Of a stretch of DNA of 64,000 nt, positions 57,030 to 64,000 are shown in pieces. This DNA comes from Paenibacillus glycanilyticus NBRC 16618 (GTDB lineage Bacteria; Bacillota; Bacilli; Paenibacillales; Paenibacillaceae). How positions within the stretch are numbered: position 1 is the first letter of the stretch; the number at the start of each line of letters is the position of its first letter. The translations under genes were made by a program, and so were the position numbers. The DNA lies in contig NZ_BILY01000001.1 in assembly GCF_004000805.1 (NCBI RefSeq), positions 286,906-350,905 on the forward strand, in the 5' to 3' direction. A model generated the notes under the pieces. It was not told where the DNA came from. It ran no database searches and saw only the letters and a list, made by a program, of their open reading frames with translations.

Positions 57030-58010
57030 CTAGTATAAGCTCTCGCCCGTTGTCGATTTGCTGATTTTATTCGCTCCCACGAGAAGGACAAAACCTATGA
57101 CCGATTTGAATAATCCAATAGCCGTTGTCATGGAGAATTGACCGTTCATAATGCCTAGACGATAAGCATAAGTATCCAAAATTTCCCCAACCTCATACGT
57201 AATCGGGCTTAAGAAGATGTACACCTGTTCAAACCCTACGTCCATGACGTTGCCGATTTTGAGGAGCAGTAGAATCGTAATCGCGGGCAGGATGCCTGGG
57301 AACGTGACATTCTGGAACTGCTTCCAGCGTCCTGCCCCGTCTATTTTGGCCGCTTCGTACAGCGAAGGATTAATGCCGGATAAAGCCGCCAGGAAGATGA
57401 TCGTGCTCCAGCCCATCTCCTTCCATATGCCGGCGGATACAACGACGGACCGGAACGCTGAAGGCGATTGCAAGAAATCGAATGCATGTCCCCCTAACCC
57501 TTCAATCATGCCGTTGACGAGGCCGCTCTGCACCGAAAGCATCATGTAAGCCAAGCCGTAGACGAGCGTCCAGGACAGGAAATGCGGTAAGTACAGAACC
57601 GTTTGCACCCAGCGCTTGAAGCCCATATTGCGCACCTCATTCAGCAGACATGCCAGAATAATCGGCGCCGGGAAGGAGAACACGATCTGGTACAAACTGA
57701 TCAACAGCGTATTTTTAATTAATCGGGCATACTCCGGATTCGTATACATGAGTTTAAACCATTGAAATCCGACCCATTTGCTTTTGAGAAAACCGTCAAA
57801 GATGTTGTAATCCTTGAAGGCAATCACGCTGCCCAGCAGAGGAACGTATTTGAACGTTATAAAATAAATGAAGACGGGAATCAACATGATATAGAGGGCA
57901 TTGTTTTTCTTCACGAATTGAAAGAAACTCAGCTCTCCGGTTTTGCGTTTCCTGTTCGAAAACGGCTTCTTTACCTGGACCGAAGCTGCTTCTAGAGTCT
58001 TGTTATTCAT
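57030..58010 (-). CDS. ABC sugar permease 2a (LplB/YteP-like)
   Basis: A 326-residue permease. A charged N-terminal segment of about 30 residues precedes six transmembrane helices (ALYIMLIPVFIYFITFKYVP first), with EAA loop YEAAKIDGAGRWKQFQNVTF. The ATG at 58010 follows AAGGAG by eight bases; the frame extends to GTG 58019. First permease of transporter 2, 103 bases after the GH52/GH116-like gene, so it may be cotranscribed with it. Confidence 0.93.
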   Translation of the reverse strand: MNNKTLEAASVQVKKPFSNRKRKTGELSFFQFVKKNNALYIMLIPVFIYFITFKYVPLLGSVIAFKDYNIFDGFLKSKWVGFQWFKLMYTNPEYARLIKNTLLISLYQIVFSFPAPIILACLLNEVRNMGFKRWVQTVLYLPHFLSWTLVYGLAYMMLSVQSGLVNGMIEGLGGHAFDFLQSPSAFRSVVVSAGIWKEMGWSTIIFLAALSGINPSLYEAAKIDGAGRWKQFQNVTFPGILPAITILLLLKIGNVMDVGFEQVYIFLSPITYEVGEILDTYAYRLGIMNGQFSMTTAIGLFKSVIGFVLLVGANKISKSTTGESLY

Positions 58011-58113
58011 AGGTCCCACTCCTTCTCTGTTTATATTTCTATTATATAAACGGCTGTTTCACGGTCCTAGTGGGGAATCTTTCGAAGTTCATGGCAATCT
58101 TCTGTTCTTTGCG

Positions 58114-60300
58114 TTATTCGACGCGATAAGTCAAACGGCCGTCTTCAAAGCTAGATTTAACAAGGGGAACCGTCCCCTTCTCCCAATCGGCGAACAACAG
58201 AATAGGCACTTGCAGCGACCCTCGAACCGGGGCAAAAGATTGCTTTCCAGCAACCGCATCGTACACGAAGCCCGCTGCCGCATCCAAATACCCGAACACG
58301 GTTACGCCTCTTGGATAGAAACTCAGATTGTTGCCGTAGAATGTTTCGAAGAACAAGGCTACTTGCTGTGTATTGGTCGTCGTTTGCCAGCTCCAATAAT
58401 TCTCTATGAGATGGAACAGGTCTAGCCCCCGGTAGGCTGCAGCGATGTCCCTGAGCATATTCATGGACACCCAGCCTACTTTGCCCGAATGACTGGCGAG
58501 TCCCGGAATAAATTGACCTTCGTTCTCCGTGTCTTCATAGCTCGTATGGCGGCAGCCGTATCGGCCCAACGTTTTGCCCGTTGCCGTTTCCATGTCCAGG
58601 CGCACTCTTTCATCCAGCAAGCCGGTACAATGGCCGACCATATCGAGCAGGGAAAGGCCATTCACCGTATAAATATGATAAGCATCCCAGCCTAGCAGCT
58701 CGCCCGTCTTTGGCTCGCCCGTCCACGGATCCACGGTTCCGTCCATCGTTCTCGACAGCGTGACGGCATAATGATCCTCCAGCCACCCCTTCTCCTCGAT
58801 GGTCGCAAGAGCCGTCTGAGCAAACTGCTCATAGACTTCCAATTCCTTAGCGTCCGCATCGCCCGCATGCCGCAGAATTTGAATGCCTGCCTGAATCGCG
58901 GACAATGACTTCACGCCCAAATAAACTTGTTCCGAGCCGTATTGAATGGCAGGAGACGCATCGTCGACGGTATTGGCGCAGCCTTTGTCCGGGATGCCGT
59001 TTCCGGTCGTATCGCAGCAAACGATAAAAGCCATTAATTTGCGGATAAACGCGCTGTGCCGAACAATCGTAGCATCCTTGCCGGATCTGCGCCAATGCGC
59101 GAAAGCCAGAAGAATGTAATTCGTGCTTTCTTCCACTTCCATCTCGTGAGGGTAATACTGCTTCGTGCTATCGCCGAACACCCCCATATCATGGGATAAA
59201 TAGAGCGTACCCTCGGCCCGTTCTCCGAGCAGACGCTTCCCGTCTTTGCCAAAGAACGGCCATTCGTTAAGCTCAAGCTCCAGCAGCTCCGGCCAGAACG
59301 CCAAATAGAACGGCCCCTGCGTATACTCCACGTCGGCGGTGGAATGGAAGTAACAATTGCCCTCCCACACGGTAAACCAGTCTTGCCCGTTCTCCCTTAC
59401 CACCCACCATGTATTCAGCAGCCAGGCGTGCAAGGTTTGAGCCAGCAATTTAGAAGTTGATTCTCCAAGCGTATGATTGGACAGAATACGATCGACCTTC
59501 TCCGAATTATCCATTACTTCATCGGCATGACGAATGGACCAGTCAACAACCTGATCAAGTGCGGCAAAGCTTTGCGTATATTTGAATGGACTGCGATGGC
59601 CCAATACATTTAATACGGGCTGATCCCAAGCGCACCATGCAAGGGACAGGGAATCGCCTTTCATACCTTTGCCCAGCGAGAAGGATGTGGTCACGCAGTC
59701 TTCTTCCCACGCGCCCGAAAGGATTGCAATGTGATCCCGGCATGGAATGGTTTCCTCTTCCGTGCGGATTCCGCTCTGATGATCCCCTTCGTCTAGCGGC
59801 CGCAAAACAACGGATTCGTATACCGCTTCGATTCCCGCATTCGATTCTAGAGCGGGACTAAAGGCAAAGCCTTCTCCCGAGAAGCCCAGGAACAACTTGC
59901 CTTCCACCGTTTCGTCGTATTGCGCAATCCAGCGGTACGAGGAAGGCAAACGGTTCACTTCGAGATTCATATAAATGACTGGCACCGTGCTGAAAAAGTT
60001 ATCTCTCGGACGGAACGGAATTCGGGCCGTCAACTTCACGTGAATGCCCGTCTCCGGATCGATGCCGCTTAAAGTCATCGTTGTCGCCGTCATCTCCTGG
60101 TCAACGAACTCGAAGGATTGTCCCTCCTGCGCCAGCGGAAGCGCCAGCACCCGCTCTCCGAGCGTTACTCCCGCTCTAATCTGAATCGGCAAGCCCGGAT
60201 GGTTGCCATGCCTTACGAGGTACGATTGCCGGTTAACCGGATCCCAGGCAAACCCCAGCCTTGATCCCAATACTGTCAGTGCGTCTCCCATTAATTGCAA
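58114..60300 (-). CDS. GH52/GH116-like six-hairpin glycoside hydrolase
   Basis: A 728-residue cytosolic protein. The N-terminal beta-sandwich (about 1-260) is followed by an (alpha/alpha)6 barrel with WEGNCYFHSTADVEYTQGPF, GTLYLSHDMGVFGDSTKQYY, DTTGNGIPDKGCANTVDDAS and GSEQVYLGVKSLSAIQAG. The pattern recalls GH52 beta-xylosidases and GH116 enzymes; the exact family is uncertain. The start is TTG at 60300, placed eight bases after GGAGG. It lies between the two-component genes and the permeases, in the same direction, so it probably acts on oligosaccharides imported by transporter 2. Confidence 0.7.
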   Translation of the reverse strand: MQLMGDALTVLGSRLGFAWDPVNRQSYLVRHGNHPGLPIQIRAGVTLGERVLALPLAQEGQSFEFVDQEMTATTMTLSGIDPETGIHVKLTARIPFRPRDNFFSTVPVIYMNLEVNRLPSSYRWIAQYDETVEGKLFLGFSGEGFAFSPALESNAGIEAVYESVVLRPLDEGDHQSGIRTEEETIPCRDHIAILSGAWEEDCVTTSFSLGKGMKGDSLSLAWCAWDQPVLNVLGHRSPFKYTQSFAALDQVVDWSIRHADEVMDNSEKVDRILSNHTLGESTSKLLAQTLHAWLLNTWWVVRENGQDWFTVWEGNCYFHSTADVEYTQGPFYLAFWPELLELELNEWPFFGKDGKRLLGERAEGTLYLSHDMGVFGDSTKQYYPHEMEVEESTNYILLAFAHWRRSGKDATIVRHSAFIRKLMAFIVCCDTTGNGIPDKGCANTVDDASPAIQYGSEQVYLGVKSLSAIQAGIQILRHAGDADAKELEVYEQFAQTALATIEEKGWLEDHYAVTLSRTMDGTVDPWTGEPKTGELLGWDAYHIYTVNGLSLLDMVGHCTGLLDERVRLDMETATGKTLGRYGCRHTSYEDTENEGQFIPGLASHSGKVGWVSMNMLRDIAAAYRGLDLFHLIENYWSWQTTTNTQQVALFFETFYGNNLSFYPRGVTVFGYLDAAAGFVYDAVAGKQSFAPVRGSLQVPILLFADWEKGTVPLVKSSFEDGRLTYRVE

Positions 60301-60420
60301 CGTTCATTCCTCCTGTATGTCTGTTCTCGCTTTGGTTTGCTTATCATTATAGGTCCGCTGTCTTCCGCCAAACAGTAGAGGAGGTTTCGTTTTACTACGA
60401 CAATCTTCGGGAAATAGCAA

Positions 60421-60456
60421 AAAGACCATACCGCGCGGCGCACGGTACAGTCTTTT
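60421..60456 (-). terminator. Terminator of the second two-component operon
   Basis: AAAAGAC--TACCG pairs with CGGTA--GTCTTTT, with the minus strand ending in TTTTTG, 12 bases after the response-regulator stop. Confidence 0.75.
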
Positions 60457-60468
60457 GTGACGAAAAAA

Positions 60469-61557
60469 TCAGGATTTCATTCGTTTCTTGTAATCGAGCG
60501 GGCTTAACCCATAATGCTTCTTAAACAACTGAGAGAAATACGTCACGTCCTCATAGCCAACCTGATTGGCAATCGAGTAGATTTTTTCCGTGGTTGCCAT
60601 CAAGACGTTGCGAGCCTCGCGCATTCGCACCGTTACCGTGTATGTGCCGATCGTCATTCCGGTTTCCTGCTTGAATAAGGTGCACATATACGTTTTATTC
60701 ATGGCTGCGTGATCCGCAAGTTCCTGAAGATTAATAGCCTCTCCGTAGTGCCGGTCGATATACATTTTTATTTTATCGATAACCTTCACGGATTGCTGAT
60801 CGCGGATGCCCCTCATTGCCTCCACAAGCTGATACGCCCCTTCTTCGAGCCTTCGAACCGCGCATAACCGGAAGTAGCTTCGAACCTCTTGCAGCGACAA
60901 AACGGCGTCGCCCAGCCCAAGATCGTCGCCTTCATCAAGCTCTAGCTTAACGCGGTCCGAAGTCAGCTCCTCAATAATCGTGCTTAGCCACAGATTGCTT
61001 AACGGATTCAGCAAGTTAAAGTTGCCGGCTACCCAGCTTTCCAGCAGTTCCAGCGTTTCTACAATTAGAAGGGGCAACGTCTCTACATGCAAAGTTCGAA
61101 TATGCTCGAGCCATTTATCCACCCATTGTTTATAATGAGGCAGCTTTTTAAGCATTAATTGGGCCGCATCGCGATGACGATCCGCGTCCAGCTTTTCACT
61201 GGCCTTGTCCAAGGCGCGGAAGAGCAGTTCCTCATCCACAGGCTTCAGAATGTAATCCAGAGCATGCAATTGAATACTCTGCTTCGCGTATTGAAAATCA
61301 TCGTAACTGGAAACAACCATGCAGCGCATCCAGGGATACCGCTCATTGATTGCACCGATAAGCGCCAGCCCGTCCATGACCGGCATGCGGATGTCCGTTA
61401 CGCACAAATCCGCATAGTGATTATCCAGCCAATCCAACGCTTTCACGCCATTGGCGGCCGTCCCGGCAACAACGGTCGTTGGATGGTAAGCTTCTATTGA
61501 TAAAGATAAACTGTCACGAATCAGAGAGGAGTCATCTACAAGAAGTACGCGTATCAT
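60469..61557 (-). CDS. Response regulator 2 with AraC output
   Basis: A 362-residue regulator: receiver (1-120) with VLLVDDS and D55 in VTDIRMPVMDG, a short linker region of about 130 residues, and an AraC domain (about 260-360) with LQELADHAAMNKTYMCTLFK and IANQVGYEDVTYFSQLFKKH. It lacks the long central region of the first YesN-type regulator (551 residues). Its ATG overlaps the kinase stop by four bases (ATGA), so the pair is translationally coupled. Expected target: the GH and transporter 2 genes downstream. Confidence 0.93.
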   Translation of the reverse strand: MIRVLLVDDSSLIRDSLSLSIEAYHPTTVVAGTAANGVKALDWLDNHYADLCVTDIRMPVMDGLALIGAINERYPWMRCMVVSSYDDFQYAKQSIQLHALDYILKPVDEELLFRALDKASEKLDADRHRDAAQLMLKKLPHYKQWVDKWLEHIRTLHVETLPLLIVETLELLESWVAGNFNLLNPLSNLWLSTIIEELTSDRVKLELDEGDDLGLGDAVLSLQEVRSYFRLCAVRRLEEGAYQLVEAMRGIRDQQSVKVIDKIKMYIDRHYGEAINLQELADHAAMNKTYMCTLFKQETGMTIGTYTVTVRMREARNVLMATTEKIYSIANQVGYEDVTYFSQLFKKHYGLSPLDYKKRMKS

Positions 61558-63365
61558 CCGCCAGTTCTCTCCTTTGGTTTATTCGGGAAAATAACGCTAA
61601 CGCGCGTCCCGCCTTCATCCGCCATTCTTTCTATTGTGATGCCCGCAAGACTATGATGCGGGTAAAATGTTTTAATACGATAATGGACATTCAGAATGCC
61701 GATTCGCGAAAGCTGCAAGAAATCCTGTTCGGTTTGCACTTGTCCAAGCGCTTCCTGGATCTCGCCGAGCTTCTCCTTGGATATGCCCGCTCCGTCATCT
61801 TCGATATCCACGCGGACGTAATCGTTCTCCCATCGGTAAGCCGAGATCACAATCCTTAATCGCTCACCGGTCATTTCGTAACCATGCTTGATGCAATTCT
61901 CCACAAAGGGCTGCAAGCAAGCCTTAAGGCACGCTGATTGCTCAATCTCGGGCTGAACCTCAAATCGGAACTCCAGCTCGCTGGGATACAAATGATCCAT
62001 AATCAGCATGTAGTCCCGAATATGCTTCACTTCGTCTTCAAGGGTAACTACAGATTCTTTATAATTGGACGTATACCTCAGCATATTCGAAAGCGCGATC
62101 GTCGATTTGCGAATGGGCTGATGTCCGGCCAGATTCGCCATGGCATTAATAGACTCTAATGCATTGTACAGGAAATGGGAATTAATTTGAGACTGAAGGG
62201 CAGACAATACGGCCCGTTGCTGAACCATCTTGGATTCGGCCAATTGATGAATCGAAGAATCGATGCGGTCAAGCAGCAAGTTATACGTCTCCGCCAGATC
62301 GGCAACTTCGTCCGTTCCTTTTACATCCGTTCGAATATCAAAGCGTCCCAACTTCGTTGTTGTCATCGTCCTGCGAAGTACCTTAATGCGCTTGGTAACC
62401 GAACGCGCCACCAGATAGACGAGAACAATAGCGCTGACTAGACTAAGCATAGCAATAGCGGCGGTCCAATTCCGAATTTCAATAATGCGCTGTGCCAAAT
62501 CTTTATAAGGTACAAACACCACTACCCGCCAATTTACTTTCGGAATGGATTGATAGACGACCATCTGCATCTTGCTTTTATCATACAGATAGGCAGAAGC
62601 CTCGCTCTTCATCCGGGCTACCAGCGAATCTTCCAGATTAGCATTAATCATGGAGAGATCCGGCGCGGAAATAATCTTGCCGTCTTCATTGGCAATAAGC
62701 GCTTGGCCATTCTTCCCCAGTTCAATCTGATCTAGAATTTGCTGAGTTGGCAGCAAGGAAATATCCACGGCCAAATACACGGGTTGATCGGTGTAATACA
62801 GCTTTTGCACATAGGTCAGAATCGGAATCCGGATAAATTGTCCGTTGCTGTTTTTGTAATCGTTGCGAAGCTCCACAAACGACTGAATCCGGCCCGTGTC
62901 CGCTATCTTTTCTTTCAGTCCCGAGTCGGAGAAAGAGTATTCCGTATTTAATACGGCATCCCTAATGGGATTGCGATATACCATTTGATTGCCGTTCTCG
63001 TTATACAAAATAATGGAAAGCGTTTCCTGATGAAAATTGATATAAGGGCCAATCACCCGATTTTCCATGTCCTTGAGCTTCGCGTAGTTCTGATAGGTAT
63101 CCCCTGGTTTAAGTAGCGTCCAAGCCTGGAAATCCTGACTGACCGCAAGCGTTTGAAAAAACTGTTCGTTATCGTTTATATACCGGGTCAAATTCAATGT
63201 GGCCTGCTTCAAAATCTGATTGCTGAAACGCTGGGCATCGGATTCAATCGCCCTGGCGCTCTTGTAATAGCTAAATCCCCCAATCGTAATAACGACAAGG
63301 ATGACAATGCAAGAGATCATGAGAATAAGCTTCCATTGCAAGGAACTTTTAATGAAACGGAACAA
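61554..63365 (-). CDS. YesM-type sensor histidine kinase 2
   Basis: A 603-residue kinase: transmembrane segment (about 12-32), extracellular dCache-like sensor region, second transmembrane segment (about 300-320), HAMP, and His_kinase domain where the acceptor motif reads SQINSHFLYNALESI (about residue 395) instead of the usual DPHFLYN. HATPase motifs VENCIKHGYEM and IEDDGAGISKEKLG are intact. The start is TTG at 63365 after AGGAGGAG. With the overlapping response regulator it should control transporter 2. Confidence 0.92.
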   Translation of the reverse strand: MFRFIKSSLQWKLILMISCIVILVVITIGGFSYYKSARAIESDAQRFSNQILKQATLNLTRYINDNEQFFQTLAVSQDFQAWTLLKPGDTYQNYAKLKDMENRVIGPYINFHQETLSIILYNENGNQMVYRNPIRDAVLNTEYSFSDSGLKEKIADTGRIQSFVELRNDYKNSNGQFIRIPILTYVQKLYYTDQPVYLAVDISLLPTQQILDQIELGKNGQALIANEDGKIISAPDLSMINANLEDSLVARMKSEASAYLYDKSKMQMVVYQSIPKVNWRVVVFVPYKDLAQRIIEIRNWTAAIAMLSLVSAIVLVYLVARSVTKRIKVLRRTMTTTKLGRFDIRTDVKGTDEVADLAETYNLLLDRIDSSIHQLAESKMVQQRAVLSALQSQINSHFLYNALESINAMANLAGHQPIRKSTIALSNMLRYTSNYKESVVTLEDEVKHIRDYMLIMDHLYPSELEFRFEVQPEIEQSACLKACLQPFVENCIKHGYEMTGERLRIVISAYRWENDYVRVDIEDDGAGISKEKLGEIQEALGQVQTEQDFLQLSRIGILNVHYRIKTFYPHHSLAGITIERMADEGGTRVSVIFPNKPKERTGG

Positions 63366-63586
63366 CCGAGCTCTCCTCCTAGCTTCTTAGTATGTCATGA
63401 ACCCCTTTCAGACTGCCCGTTAACCAATAAAAAAATAAGATGTTCCTTTCAATTCTAGCAGAAAACCGCTAGGACTAGAATGAACACCTTTTGACCTTTA
63501 AATATGAAATGTATGAATAAGTATAAGCTGAATTCACCTCTGGTTCCATGGGGTAATCTTCTGCTTTTGTATGACAATCTTCGTTT

Positions 63587-63775
63587 CTATCCATCAAGCC
63601 TTACGTCTAATTGCCAAGATATAACCTCTCCCGATTCAATCCTCATCAACTTATCGTTCCTATAGGCAAGCGCGAGATCATCATAAAAACCATTGCAAGG
63701 TTCAAGCGCACAGACAGGGTTTTCGAGATAATTCCCTTCATCGATCCATATGCCGAGGTACGGAATTTCTTCGTC
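63587..63775 (-). pseudogene. Aldose 1-epimerase-like C-terminal remnant
   Basis: A minus-strand frame of about 62 codons with no start. It reads PYLGIWIDEGNYLENPVCAL then EPCNGFYDDLALAYRNDKLM and ends before a TAG at 63587. The CALEPCNGxYD motif and the final SGEVISWQLDVRL strand are those of galactose mutarotase/aldose epimerase-like proteins. Upstream it breaks at a TAA (63776-63778), exactly where the AraC remnant on the other strand begins. The first four fifths of the gene are missing. Confidence 0.75.
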
Positions 63776-63985
63776 TTATTCAAAGATGCTTACAATATTA
63801 CGCCTATGCAGTTCCAGATTCACCTCCGTATCGAGCGCGCAAAGGAATTAGCAATCCAAAGCAATATGAGCGTTACAGAGATTGCTCATCATGTGGGCTA
63901 TACCGACGTACATACCTTCAGGAAGATTTTTAAAAAGAAGACAGGCCATAGCCTGTCCGAATTTTGTGCATCTCTGTTATACTAA
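63771..63985 (+). pseudogene. AraC-family regulator C-terminal remnant
   Basis: The plus-strand frame encodes the last 70 residues of an AraC DNA-binding domain: FVLFKDAYNITPMQFQIHLR, then SVTEIAHHVGYTDVHTFRKI and a GHSLSEF ending. The first helix-turn-helix and the whole sensing domain are absent. An ATG at 63611 is in frame, but the codons between it and about 63770 are antisense to the epimerase remnant and do not look like AraC, so I treat the gene as broken. Confidence 0.7.
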
Positions 63986-64000
63986 TTATAAAGACTGCCA

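Noticed and set aside
63611..63770. N-terminal half of the right-end AraC frame as a real protein segment
   Set aside because: These codons are the reverse complement of a clear aldose-epimerase C-terminus, so the frame is a fusion across a scar.

Overview
The window looks like Bacillota DNA of the Paenibacillaceae type (Paenibacillus/Cohnella-like). The signs are strong AGGAGG ribosome-binding sites, several TTG starts, LplA-type lipoprotein binding proteins with YtcP/LplB-like permeases and no local ATPase, YesM/YesN two-component pairs, many AraC regulators and very large S-layer-homology (SLH) surface proteins. No rRNA, tRNA, insertion sequence or CRISPR array was seen. The whole window reads as a Gram-positive polysaccharide-utilisation region.

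Region 1 (0-18 kb) holds cytosolic catabolism: the start of a PhyH dioxygenase, an AraC regulator, a clan GH-A glycosidase, a GH39 beta-xylosidase with a 4Fe-4S ferredoxin, and two minus-strand operons on either side of a GntR/UTRA repressor. Operon B (ROK kinase, phosphotriesterase-family lactonase, SDR, SIS protein, FAD oxidoreductase, six-hairpin glycosidase) has a TAGACA-17-TATAAT promoter framed by two palindromic TTGTACGTACAA operators. A third operator copy abuts the GntR gene's own -10. Operon A (ACMSD-like amidohydrolase, Rieske ferredoxin, YumC-like ferredoxin reductase, GH105-like hydrolase) adds an electron-transfer chain with no oxygenase in view.

Region 2 (18-32 kb): AraC, a pyruvyl-transferase-family protein, a 1562-aa SLH beta-helix protein, a lipoprotein plus two permeases, and a divergent YesM/YesN pair. 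Region 3 (32-36.6 kb): AraC, ADP-ribosylglycohydrolase family protein, ribokinase, NmrA-like protein. Region 4 (36.7-46.3 kb): a three-gene operon of secreted proteins (large beta-helix protein, separate SLH protein, small beta-helix protein), then a PhyH protein divergent from an AraC regulator. Region 5 (46.4-54.4 kb): a secreted lyase-like protein and a 2332-aa SLH protein with CBM96-like domains, five repeats and an alpha-helical domain that I cannot assign. Region 6 (54.5-63.4 kb): a second lipoprotein/permease set, a GH52/GH116-like glycosidase and a second sensor/regulator pair. The right end is a scar where 5'-truncated aldose-epimerase and AraC fragments meet head to head.

Inferred working model: SLH-anchored and secreted enzymes cut a polysaccharide outside, two ABC systems import the oligosaccharides, and cytosolic glycosidases (GH39, GH105-like, GH94-like, GH52/116-like) release monomers that the GntR-controlled operon converts. 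CcpA (cre)-like boxes lie upstream of the four secreted-enzyme transcription units, pointing to carbon catabolite control. The substrate is not determined; the GH39, GH105-like and lyase-like proteins suggest a plant or microbial polymer with xylose and uronic acid.
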